In this document: in pieces, positions 1-8,555 of the stretch
Layout of the letters: the number at the start of each line of letters is the position of its first letter
How positions within the stretch are numbered: position 1 is the first letter of the stretch
Assembly: GCA_039196965.1 (NCBI GenBank)
Contig: JBCCUK010000001.1
Coordinates: 62,001-126,000 of the forward strand
Direction of reading: 5' to 3'
Length of the DNA stretch: 64,000 bases
DNA from: CALLCD01 sp039196965
GTDB taxonomy: Bacteria > Pseudomonadota > Alphaproteobacteria > Caulobacterales > Hyphomonadaceae
Program-made: the position numbers and the translations under genes
The notes under the pieces: model-generated
Told to the model about the DNA's origin: nothing
What the model saw: only the letters and a program-made list of their open reading frames with translations
Database searches by the model: none

Positions 1-3000
1 GGGAGGTCACACTGGAATGGCTGCGTTCGGAGCGGCGTGTGGTGGTCGTCGCCAGCGATCTTGTCTTTTTCGACGACGACAATGCCATTGTTGCCGAGGC
101 GAAGCAGGCAGAACTGCTGGTCAGCACAACGGGTCTTCTGTCTGGTGATTTTCATCTTCTTGGGCTCGATCTGACGGACGGGCGCGTTGAAGTTAGAAGA
201 ACCGATGATGCCTGGATCGTCGCAGGTGATAGACTGGGGCCGGTATCACTCACTGATAATGCTAGCAGGGATGATCCGACCATCAGATCCCTCGTTGAAG
301 ATGCCAATGCAGGCCTGGTTGAAGCGCTTGGAGTTCTTAAGGTGGCCTCTGGCAATGTAGACTTTGAGACGCTGCGCTTTGACGGTTTGCACATAAATAT
401 GATCGATGAGACGGAGGGAACAACGGCCTCTCTGAGAGATGCCGAGGGAGAAATTCTCCGTAGTCAGCAGGGCTTGAGTGCTGTTGTCAGTGGCGACAGC
501 GATTTTGGGGAAGATGGTCCAGGCCGTTTTCGCCTGGAACTCTCGCTTCCGGCGGACTACTCAGAGCTAAACGCATCCTTCGGCTTCAAAGACTGGTCCG
601 TTGCATCGGTGCTACAATGGATTCCGAGCCCGCCCATGAATGTGGGGGATATCCCAGCCAGCGTGTCACTTGATTTTCTTGTCGATGACAAATCGGGTCT
701 GTCGAACCTTGATGTCGATCTCGATATCGGCAGGGGCGAGATGACCATGGCGAACGAGACGTGGACCGTGGAGCGGATTTCCGCCCAGGGGCAGTACACA
801 CTCGAGACGGATCAACTGATTCTGGATATCTCTTCGTTCGAAGCGGGGCCGCTGCAGACCAGTGGTCGGCTGGAGATGGATACGCTCCTCAGGAGCGATG
901 GCTCGCGCCCGTTTCGTCTGACCTTCCCGGATCTCACCCTTGATCTCCAGCCGGCCTTTTCCAGGGCGTGGTCCGCCCGGCGCTTCAGGCTCAATGGCAC
1001 GGCATGGCCTTGGGATCGGAAAATAGATGTGGAGCGGATGTCGCTCTCAACGGGTGAAGCGGATCTGATCGCCACGGGCGGTGTCGAGTTCTTGCGGGAT
1101 CTTCAGTCTGGCGACCTGCCTGTAAAAATGGATCTCGTGGCAGAAATGTCGGGCAGTCTGCCCCATGATGAGTTCCTGAAGTTCTGGCCTCTCCGCCAGG
1201 GTGTTGGTGCCCGAAACTATGTCAAAAATAATGTCCTCGAAGGCGTGCTCACCGATGCCACTTTCGTCTTCGCCTTCGATCGCCGATCCCGGGTCAAGGG
1301 TTACTTTGAAGACGATACTATGGATGGAACATTTTCTGTTTCCGGCGTGAGTGTTCGTCCGCTCTCTGACGTTCCGCCCATATTGGAGTCAGAGCTAACC
1401 GGAACAATGACCGGAAACTCGGTGAAACTCGATTTCACTGGAGGACGTTTCGCAAGCTGGGAGATTGATGGAGGTTTTGTCCATTATCCTGAACTCAGTC
1501 CTCCGGGGGCGGACATGATGGTGTCGGTTTCTGGAAAAGGACCTGCACGAAACATGGTTCAGATTATCAGTGACAGTCGCCTGAAACTGCAAGAGCGGAC
1601 TGGTTTCAACCCCAGTGAGCTGTCTGGTGAAGCCGCACTCGTGTTCAATCTTGTCCGGCCTGCTTTGCCGGATGTGCCACCCTCGGAGTACCGCTACAAT
1701 GCTGAGGGGCAGATACGCGGCGGCGGTCTTGCGAACGTCGCGCTTGGATATGATCTGAAAGACAGCGACGCCAGGGTGCAGCTCGATCAGGACGGCATCC
1801 ATGTATATGGGTTTGGCAATATCTCCGGCGTTCCATTGCAGTATGACTGGCGTAACGGATTCCGCTCTGATGCAGGCCCCGGCGAACTGACGGCGTCGGG
1901 TATTTTGACGCCATCCGGACTTAATGAAATGGGTGTTCCTGCAAGGGCTTATTTCAGCGGTGAAGCTCCGATGCTGATGGAAGCGGAGCTGAACGGTAGT
2001 CGGCTAGAAGACGTCAATGCCACCGTCGATTTCTCATCCTCGCGGCTCGATGTGTCAGAACTTGGCTGGATTAAACCGGCGGGTAGCCCTGCAAGCCTCG
2101 CAATAGAGATATCGCAGGGAGAGAATGGATCGGTGGATCTGCTCGGCAGCTTCGAAGCGGAAACAGCCGCGGTTGAGGCCGATGTAACGATCGAGGAGAC
2201 AGGGCGTATGCTGCGCGCTGATGTGGATCGCGCCTTCTTGCTGAACAAGGCGGACATTTATGGAAAAGCCCGCCGCGGCGAGGACAACAGCCTGGTCTTC
2301 AATGTTGGCGGCGCATTTCTCGATCTCTCGGAAGTCATGGGCAACCTGACCGGCGTCAGGTCCGGCGGTTCAGATATCGCTTCCCGCGTCGGTAAGGTGG
2401 CAATGGAAGCTGAAATAGATCAGCTACGGCTTCGTGAGGGCTTCGACATGTTATCGGCGAAAATGCAGCTCGCATCGACCGAGGACGGTTTGAAGACCAT
2501 AGAAGCAACGGGCCTGACGCAAACCGGGGCAGACTTCACCGCTGCCTACGATGCCAGCGGTCTCGGCGATCCATCCTTCCTTGTGACCAGCGGTGATGCG
2601 AGTTTCATTGCCAGTGTTTTTCTCGGTCTCGACGCGCTGGAAGACGGCGAGCTGGAAATGTCCGGCACACTGGCAAGTGGAGATCTGCCAACTCAGGTCC
2701 GCGTCGAGGTGACCGATGCCCGCCTAAAGGATGCGCCGCTCTTCACCCAGGTGCTCGGCCTCGCTTCCATTCGCGGCGTTTCAGACATGATTTCCGGCGA
2801 AGGTGTTCTATTTACGGAAATCGACATTCCCCTGGCCATCGCCGGTGGGCGCTACAATGTGATCGGGGCGAAGGCCTCCGGGCCAGCCCTCGGGATGACT
2901 GCGAATGGGTGGGTCAATACCCAGAGCGGGGGACTCGACCTGAGCGGCGTTCTCGTTCCGAGTTTCGGGCTGAATTCTGCGCTCGGGGGCATTCCCCTTA

Positions 3001-3206
3001 TCGGTGACTTGTTCGTCAGCCGGGACGGCGAAGGGCTTATCTCTCTGCGATACGGTATAGAAGGCACGCTCGATCGCGCCGAGGTTTCGGTAAATCCGCT
3101 CTCTGCGGTCACCCCCGGCGTGCTTCGTAGGATTTTCGAAAACCCCGGCAATGATGATGTGCTCGATAGTCTGGAATCGGGCGAGCGGGCTAGCGTGTCC
3201 GAATAA
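1..3206 (+). CDS. AsmA/YhdP-like giant envelope protein, 3' part (partial)
   Basis: Reading frame 3 is open from the left edge, so the 5' end lies outside the window; the GTG at 39 is only the first internal start-like codon. More than 1065 residues are visible. They consist of long beta-rich stretches alternating short strands with small turns, no catalytic motif, and a C-terminal part with AsmA-like character (sequence around residues 930-1040 such as GLNSALGGIPLIGDLFVSR). This matches the DUF3971/AsmA_2 (YhdP, TamB-related) proteins, which are anchored by an N-terminal membrane helix and are thought to help carry phospholipid between the two membranes. The gene is convergent with tyrS and overlaps its 3' end by 17 bases. 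Family assignment is good; the exact role is inferred. Confidence 0.8.
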   Translation, partial: EVTLEWLRSERRVVVVASDLVFFDDDNAIVAEAKQAELLVSTTGLLSGDFHLLGLDLTDGRVEVRRTDDAWIVAGDRLGPVSLTDNASRDDPTIRSLVEDANAGLVEALGVLKVASGNVDFETLRFDGLHINMIDETEGTTASLRDAEGEILRSQQGLSAVVSGDSDFGEDGPGRFRLELSLPADYSELNASFGFKDWSVASVLQWIPSPPMNVGDIPASVSLDFLVDDKSGLSNLDVDLDIGRGEMTMANETWTVERISAQGQYTLETDQLILDISSFEAGPLQTSGRLEMDTLLRSDGSRPFRLTFPDLTLDLQPAFSRAWSARRFRLNGTAWPWDRKIDVERMSLSTGEADLIATGGVEFLRDLQSGDLPVKMDLVAEMSGSLPHDEFLKFWPLRQGVGARNYVKNNVLEGVLTDATFVFAFDRRSRVKGYFEDDTMDGTFSVSGVSVRPLSDVPPILESELTGTMTGNSVKLDFTGGRFASWEIDGGFVHYPELSPPGADMMVSVSGKGPARNMVQIISDSRLKLQERTGFNPSELSGEAALVFNLVRPALPDVPPSEYRYNAEGQIRGGGLANVALGYDLKDSDARVQLDQDGIHVYGFGNISGVPLQYDWRNGFRSDAGPGELTASGILTPSGLNEMGVPARAYFSGEAPMLMEAELNGSRLEDVNATVDFSSSRLDVSELGWIKPAGSPASLAIEISQGENGSVDLLGSFEAETAAVEADVTIEETGRMLRADVDRAFLLNKADIYGKARRGEDNSLVFNVGGAFLDLSEVMGNLTGVRSGGSDIASRVGKVAMEAEIDQLRLREGFDMLSAKMQLASTEDGLKTIEATGLTQTGADFTAAYDASGLGDPSFLVTSGDASFIASVFLGLDALEDGELEMSGTLASGDLPTQVRVEVTDARLKDAPLFTQVLGLASIRGVSDMISGEGVLFTEIDIPLAIAGGRYNVIGAKASGPALGMTANGWVNTQSGGLDLSGVLVPSFGLNSALGGIPLIGDLFVSRDGEGLISLRYGIEGTLDRAEVSVNPLSAVTPGVLRRIFENPGNDDVLDSLESGERASVSE

Positions 3207-4443
3207 GGGCGTGGCGCTTTTTGCCGGCGGAGAGCTTGATCGTGCCATCCTCATTGAGGTCGGTTGAACTCATGGTCGCGTTCTGATCGCCGACGACCTT
3301 ATCGTTCAAGCGCGCAGCACCCTGTTTGATCATCCGACGGGCATCGCCATTGGATTTCGTAAGCCCGGCCAGCGTAAATGCGGCGGCTACGAGATACCCG
3401 TCTTCAAGCTCGGACCCGTCAATCTCCGCCGTCGGCAGAGCATCTGCCGAACCGCCATCGGCGAACACGGCTGCAGCAGCGGCCTCCGCCTCCTTCGCGG
3501 CTTGCTCACCGTGCAGCAGTGTCGTTGCTTCATTGGCGAGACGGATTTTCGCCGTGTTGATGTCCGCACCCTCCAGCGCTTCAAGCCCTGCAATGCCCTC
3601 TAGCGAAAGCTCCGTGAACAATCGCAGGAACCGGCCAACATCGGCGTCCTCGGTGTTCCGCCAGAACTGCCAGTATTCATAGGGGCTGCGCTGATCTGCA
3701 TTCAGCCACACCGCTCCGTCTGCGGTCTTGCCCATCTTCGCGCCGGATGCCGTTGTGATCAGGGGCCAGGTCAGACCGAAGGCATCGCCACCATCGGATT
3801 TATGGATGAGGTCGACACCGCCCAGAATATTCCCCCACTGGTCCGAACCGCCAATCTGAAGGCGGCAGCCATGGCGGCGGAACAGCTCCAGATAGTCATA
3901 GGATTGCAAAAGCAGATAATTGAACTCAAGAAAGGTGTAGGGTTGCTCTGCCTCCAGCCGCCGCGCGACGGTTTCCTGCTTCACCATCGTGTTGATCGTG
4001 AAATACTTCCCGACATCGCGCAGCACGTCGATATAGCCGAGCTGCGACAGCCAATCGTCATTATTCACCATGATCGCGTCGGTCGGCCCGTCGCCAAATG
4101 TCAGAAAAGGCTCGAACGCCTTGCGGATGCCCTCGGCATTTCGCGCAATTTCATCCTCGGTCAGAATCGGTCGCGATTTCTCTTTATCGGTCGGGTCACC
4201 GACTTTTGTGGTTCCGCCGCCAATCAGTACAACCGGCTTGCCACCGCTTTTCTGGAAATGGCGGAGCGTCATGATACCCACCAGGGAGCCGACATGCAGG
4301 CTGGTCGCAGTGGCATCGCAGCCATAATAGCAGACCGGGACGCCGCTTTCGCAGTAAGTGTCCAGCTCTTCGGTGTGCGTGACTTGCTTTAGGAAGCCGC
4401 GCGCGTCTAGCGTGCGCATGAAGTCTGATGTGTAGTCGCTCAT
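3190..4443 (-). CDS. tyrS: Tyrosyl-tRNA synthetase
   Basis: Charges tRNA-Tyr with tyrosine in the cytoplasm. The 417-residue length is typical of the bacterial enzyme. The class I HIGH-like signature is HVGS at residues 50-53, following the substrate-pocket segment YYGCDATATS. The second signature is KMGKT near residue 235, the KMSKS variant seen in many alphaproteobacterial TyrS. A C-terminal S4-like RNA-binding segment begins around residue 350 (GDARRMIKQGAARLND). The ATG start leaves a short divergent gap to anmK, a gene pairing I recall from other Alphaproteobacteria. The 3' end overlaps the AsmA-like gene tail to tail by 17 bases. Confidence 0.97.
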   Translation of the reverse strand: MSDYTSDFMRTLDARGFLKQVTHTEELDTYCESGVPVCYYGCDATATSLHVGSLVGIMTLRHFQKSGGKPVVLIGGGTTKVGDPTDKEKSRPILTEDEIARNAEGIRKAFEPFLTFGDGPTDAIMVNNDDWLSQLGYIDVLRDVGKYFTINTMVKQETVARRLEAEQPYTFLEFNYLLLQSYDYLELFRRHGCRLQIGGSDQWGNILGGVDLIHKSDGGDAFGLTWPLITTASGAKMGKTADGAVWLNADQRSPYEYWQFWRNTEDADVGRFLRLFTELSLEGIAGLEALEGADINTAKIRLANEATTLLHGEQAAKEAEAAAAAVFADGGSADALPTAEIDGSELEDGYLVAAAFTLAGLTKSNGDARRMIKQGAARLNDKVVGDQNATMSSTDLNEDGTIKLSAGKKRHALIRTR

Positions 4444-4488
4444 CTCGTCTCTCCGGGGCCGCGTCTGCTAACATGGGAGCGCGCGGTT

Positions 4489-5616
4489 TTGAACAGCAAA
4501 GGTGAGCCATTCGAGCCTGTCTGGGCCATAGGCTTTATGACTGGCACATCCGTCGATGCCGTCGATGCCGCAATGATCCTGACCGATGGGGAAGATGTGC
4601 TGAAGTTCGGGCCTGTCGCCGAAATTCCGTATTCAGATCAGGATCGCCGGATTATCCATGAAGCCGTGGGCGCGGCCCGCGATTGGGACTGGCAGGGCCC
4701 GGCTCCCGAGAGTGCATTTCTAGAGGCCAAATCCATTGCCGTCGCCCGCCACCGGGACGCCCTCGATAAGCTTTTGCTTGGCTGGGAGGGGCCAACTCCT
4801 TCTATCGTTGGCGTTCATGGCCAGACGGTTCTCCACAGGCGCCCGACCGAAGGCCGAATAGGGGCAACGCTTCAAATAATCGATGCGCCGTCTATGCGGG
4901 AGCGCCTTGGCTTGCCGCTCGCTTACGACTTCCGGACCGCAGATGTCGATGCTGGCGGCGAGGGGGCACCTCTCGCACCCATTTATCACCGCGCTTTGCT
5001 AGATCACGCCAATCTCCAGCATACGGCGGTTCTGAATCTCGGCGGTGTTGCAAACATCACTGCGCTTGATTCCGGAGGCGGTCTCATTGCCTTTGATTGC
5101 GGTCCAGCGAATGGTCCTATCGATGAATGGGTCTTGCACCATGGTCGTGGCACCCATGATGCTGATGGCACCCTCGCTGCTGCTGGTAAGGTGGATGAGG
5201 ACCGGCTCAAAAACATCCTTACCCATCCATACTTTGCCGATGCGCCGCCTAAGTCGCTTGATCGCTATGATTTTAGCGCCTGGCTCATCGAAGGTCTCTC
5301 ACTCGAGGATGGGGCAGCCACGTTGACCGAGCTTTGCGCACGTGCCGTCGCCCTTGGACTGGGGCGGATAGATGCGCGCGTGGATCGCCTGGTTATTTGC
5401 GGCGGTGGCCGGCACAATCCATCGCTCGTTTCCGCTCTCAATCGCACCACACCCTGCAATGTCCAACTCGCAGAGCAAGTCGGCTGGCGCGGGGACTCAA
5501 TAGAAGCAGAAGCCTTTGCGATGCTGGCCGTTCGCACACTGCGCGGTCTGCCGATCTCCTTTCCCGGCACGACAGGCGTTCAAGAGCCTATGTCAGGCGG
5601 GCGGATACTCAGCTGA
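4489..5616 (+). CDS. anmK: Anhydro-N-acetylmuramic acid kinase
   Basis: Phosphorylates and opens 1,6-anhydro-MurNAc recovered from cell-wall turnover, giving MurNAc-6-phosphate for peptidoglycan recycling. At 375 residues it has normal family length. The N-terminal ATP-binding signature GFMTGTSVDAVDAA (residues 15-28), the middle NLGGVANIT segment, FDCGPANGPID and the late ICGGGRHNPSL loop are the hallmarks of this ASKHA-fold family. The start is TTG with GGGAG nine bases upstream; an ATG at 4473 is in another frame and soon hits a stop. It is divergent from tyrS, with about 45 bases between the starts. Confidence 0.95.
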   Translation: MNSKGEPFEPVWAIGFMTGTSVDAVDAAMILTDGEDVLKFGPVAEIPYSDQDRRIIHEAVGAARDWDWQGPAPESAFLEAKSIAVARHRDALDKLLLGWEGPTPSIVGVHGQTVLHRRPTEGRIGATLQIIDAPSMRERLGLPLAYDFRTADVDAGGEGAPLAPIYHRALLDHANLQHTAVLNLGGVANITALDSGGGLIAFDCGPANGPIDEWVLHHGRGTHDADGTLAAAGKVDEDRLKNILTHPYFADAPPKSLDRYDFSAWLIEGLSLEDGAATLTELCARAVALGLGRIDARVDRLVICGGGRHNPSLVSALNRTTPCNVQLAEQVGWRGDSIEAEAFAMLAVRTLRGLPISFPGTTGVQEPMSGGRILS

Positions 5617-5719
5617 GAAGCGTCTAACAATTCTCCTGGAGCGGACGAAAACAGTGCAGCCGTATGCTACATGATTTCATCTTTGTGCAGATAAATTCAC
5701 GTTGCATAGAAGAGGTGGT

Positions 5720-7024
5720 CTACCGGTCTCCGATTGGAACAAACGCCCGATGCGGCGCTCCTGTATAGATCTGGCGCGGCCGGCCGATCCGTTGGGTTGG
5801 GTCCTCGATCATCTCATTCAGCTGGGACAGCCAGCCGACTGTACGCCCGAGGGCGAAGAGCACGGTGAACATCTCCGTCGGGAAGCCCAGAATATCCATG
5901 GCGATACCGGAATAGAAATCGACGTTCGGATAGAGTTTCTTCTCGACAAAGTAGTCGTCTTCAAGGGCGATTTTCTCAAGCTCCATGGCCACCTGGAGGA
6001 GGTGGGAGTCGCCGATGCCAAGCTCTTCCATGAGCTCATGAACTGTCGCCTGCATGACGCGAGCGCGCGGATCATAGTTTTTGTAGACCCGGTGGCCAAA
6101 GCCCATGAGGCGGAAGGGGTCGTCTTTGTCCTTCGCCCGCTTGATGAACTCCGGAATGCGCTCCACCGTTCCGATTTCATTCAGCATGTTGAGGCAGGCT
6201 TCATTCGCGCCGCCATGGCTTGGTCCCCATAGGCTGGCAATGCCCGATGCAACGGCTGCAAATGGGTGCGCGCCGGAAGAGCCGGCAAGGCGGACGGTCG
6301 AGGTTGATGCGTTCTGCTCGTGGTCGGCCTGAAGGATCATAAGGCGGTCCATGGCGCGGGCGACAACGGGATTTACGACATACTTCTCAGCAGGCACCGA
6401 GAAACACATTTGCAGGAAGTTCTCGGCGTAGGAGAGATTGTTCTGGGGATGTACGAAAGGCTGGCCGATCGAGTACTTATAGGCCCGAGCGGCGAGGGTG
6501 GACATTTTTGCGATCAGGCGATGGGCGGACAGGTCGCGCTGTTCGGGATCCATAATATCCATGGCGTCTGGATAGAAGGCGGCGAGGGCACCGACGGCCG
6601 CAGTCATCATGGCCATGGGGTGGCTGTCACGCCGGAAGCCATCGAAGAACCGGTCCATCTGCGTGTGCAACATGGTGTGGAGTGTGATCGAGGATCTGAA
6701 ATCGTTGAACTGGCCCTGATTGGGTAGCTCGCCGTAGAGCAGGAGATATGCAACTTCCAGGAAGCCGGATTTGTTGGCGAGTTCGTCAATGGGATAGCCG
6801 CGATGGAGCAAGACGCCCTTTTCGCCGTCAATGAATGTAATCTGGCTTTCGCATGAGCCCGTCGAGGTAAAGCCAGGGTCCAGTGTGAAGACGTCAGCCT
6901 GGGCATAGAGCGATTTGATATCGATAACATCGGGGCCGTCGGTGCCGCCGAACACTGGCAGCTTTATGGTCTTCCCGTTTACTTCAAGGGTGGCTTCGCC
7001 CTTGCTAACAACCTTGTTTTCCAT
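5720..7024 (-). CDS. gltA: Citrate synthase (type II)
   Basis: Condenses acetyl-CoA with oxaloacetate at the entry of the TCA cycle. The catalytic histidine regions are plain: SHGGANEACLNML, then GFGHRVYKNYDPRA, and the aspartate in NVDFYSGIAMDILG. The end (IGRPRQIYTGAPHRAFVPI) is also characteristic. I place the start at the ATG at 7024, giving 434 residues, because AGGAAAG sits just before it. A longer reading from a GTG at 7063 would overlap the end of gltX and add 13 unconserved residues. The gene follows gltX closely, so the two may be cotranscribed. Confidence 0.96.
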   Translation of the reverse strand: MENKVVSKGEATLEVNGKTIKLPVFGGTDGPDVIDIKSLYAQADVFTLDPGFTSTGSCESQITFIDGEKGVLLHRGYPIDELANKSGFLEVAYLLLYGELPNQGQFNDFRSSITLHTMLHTQMDRFFDGFRRDSHPMAMMTAAVGALAAFYPDAMDIMDPEQRDLSAHRLIAKMSTLAARAYKYSIGQPFVHPQNNLSYAENFLQMCFSVPAEKYVVNPVVARAMDRLMILQADHEQNASTSTVRLAGSSGAHPFAAVASGIASLWGPSHGGANEACLNMLNEIGTVERIPEFIKRAKDKDDPFRLMGFGHRVYKNYDPRARVMQATVHELMEELGIGDSHLLQVAMELEKIALEDDYFVEKKLYPNVDFYSGIAMDILGFPTEMFTVLFALGRTVGWLSQLNEMIEDPTQRIGRPRQIYTGAPHRAFVPIGDR

Positions 7025-7052
7025 AACTTTCCTAAATCCTGATCCGTCCATT

Positions 7053-8543
7053 TCACCTGTCACCTTGCTGCGAGGACGCGTCCTCTGATTTCAATTGATC
7101 ATCCATGCGCACAAGGCTTTCGTCTCGTCCCAGCCAATCTAGCACCTGGTGTAAATCCGGTGCAGGTAGATTTCCGGTCAAGGCCGCGCGCAGGGGCGGA
7201 CCAAGCTGCCCCATCGACAAACCATGTTTTTCGCCGCTAGCTTGAAGTGTCAGCTTAAGCGCTTCTGCGGCCCACGTGTCTGTCGCGGCTATGTCGTCGC
7301 GCAGTAGCGCCAATCGGTCAAGCCCTTCCCCGCGAAGGGATTTTCTTGCCTTTTTGTTCAACTCAAGCGGGCGAGGCACTGTCATGAACGCAAAAGCTTC
7401 AGCCAGAGCGGGAATAGTATCGCCCCTGGACCGCATATGCGGCAGCGCAGCAAGGATTTTTTTCTCAAGATCCGGTGTGATGTCGATTGTCTTCTTCAGC
7501 TCGCTCATCACCAATAGGCCTAGTTCCGTCTCGGTTTTTCCCTTTATGTAGTGTGCGTTGGTCGCAGAAAGTTTATCGAAATCGAGCCGTGCCGGCGCTT
7601 TGCCAATGCCGGAAAGGTCGAAAACTTCTGCTGCTTCATCCAGCGTAAACAGTTCCATATCGCCGTGCGCCCAACCCAGTCGGCAAAGATAGTTATTCAT
7701 CGCCTCGGGCAGGTACCCCATGTCCCGATATGCCCCAACGCTGAGGGCGCCATGGCGCTTAGAGAGCTTTGCCCCGTCCGGCCCGTGGATCATGGGGACA
7801 TGGGCGAACGCCGGAATATCCCAGCCGAGCGCTTCATAAATCGGTGTTTGCCGGAAGGCGTTGCGCAGGTGATCGTCTCCCCGGATGATATGGGTCACGC
7901 CCATATCGTGATCATCGACTACGACCGCCAGCATGTAAGTCGGCGTTCCATCGGCGCGCAGAAGGATGAGATCGTCTATCTCCTTGGCATCGATCGATAC
8001 CTCGCCTTGCACTTCATCTTTGACGATGAGCTTGCCATGATCCGGGGCCCGAAGCCTTACGGTGAAAGGTGCATCTGGCGACGGCGCAGGAGCTCCATCC
8101 CGCCAGGGCGAGCGATAGGGTGATAGGGCTTCATCCGCTTCGGCGCGCAAAACTGCCCGCTCATCGTCGCTCAGGCCCTCTACTTTAGCGGCTTTCCGTT
8201 TCTCTTCACCCAACTCCCGCCGCGCCTGCAGTTCCTCTGGCGTTGCGTAGCATCGGAAAGCCTTGCCCGTTGTGATCATCGCTTCGGCGCACTCAACATG
8301 GCGCTTGGCTCGGGCTGCCTGATAGGTCGGTGGCTCATCCGGCGTGATGTCCAGCCAGTCGAGCCCGTTCAGGATAGCGTCAACAGCTTCCCTGGTTGAG
8401 CGTGCTTTATCTGTATCTTCAATTCTAAGGAGAAAACGACCGCCCATTCGTCTGGCATAAAGGAGGTTGAACAGGGCGGTCCGGGCACCGCCAATATGCA
8501 ACATACCGGTTGGCGAGGGCGCAAAACGGGTCGTAACGGACAT
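7053..8543 (-). CDS. gltX: Glutamyl-tRNA synthetase
   Basis: Class I synthetase that charges tRNA-Glu, and in many Alphaproteobacteria also tRNA-Gln for later amidation. The N-terminus RFAPSPTGMLHIGGARTALF carries the HIGH-type motif, and GAKLSKRHG carries the KMSKS-type motif. Length is 496 residues from the ATG at 8543, which is preceded by an excellent AGAGGA site; the longer open frame to 8597 adds 18 unconserved residues. It lies directly upstream of gltA and is divergent from comEC, with only about 12 bases between the probable starts, so the promoters must overlap or lie inside the coding regions. Confidence 0.96.
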   Translation of the reverse strand: MSVTTRFAPSPTGMLHIGGARTALFNLLYARRMGGRFLLRIEDTDKARSTREAVDAILNGLDWLDITPDEPPTYQAARAKRHVECAEAMITTGKAFRCYATPEELQARRELGEEKRKAAKVEGLSDDERAVLRAEADEALSPYRSPWRDGAPAPSPDAPFTVRLRAPDHGKLIVKDEVQGEVSIDAKEIDDLILLRADGTPTYMLAVVVDDHDMGVTHIIRGDDHLRNAFRQTPIYEALGWDIPAFAHVPMIHGPDGAKLSKRHGALSVGAYRDMGYLPEAMNNYLCRLGWAHGDMELFTLDEAAEVFDLSGIGKAPARLDFDKLSATNAHYIKGKTETELGLLVMSELKKTIDITPDLEKKILAALPHMRSRGDTIPALAEAFAFMTVPRPLELNKKARKSLRGEGLDRLALLRDDIAATDTWAAEALKLTLQASGEKHGLSMGQLGPPLRAALTGNLPAPDLHQVLDWLGRDESLVRMDDQLKSEDASSQQGDR

Positions 8544-8555
8544 ATTTCCTCTAAT

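Noticed and set aside
3802..4392. Open frame of 196 codons opposite tyrS
   Set aside because: It lies wholly inside the conserved tyrS coding strand and has no family-like motifs; a by-product of GC-rich codon use.
5617..5719. Possible terminator between anmK and gltA (GAGAA...TTCTC)
   Set aside because: Only a five-base stem with no T-run; too weak to call.
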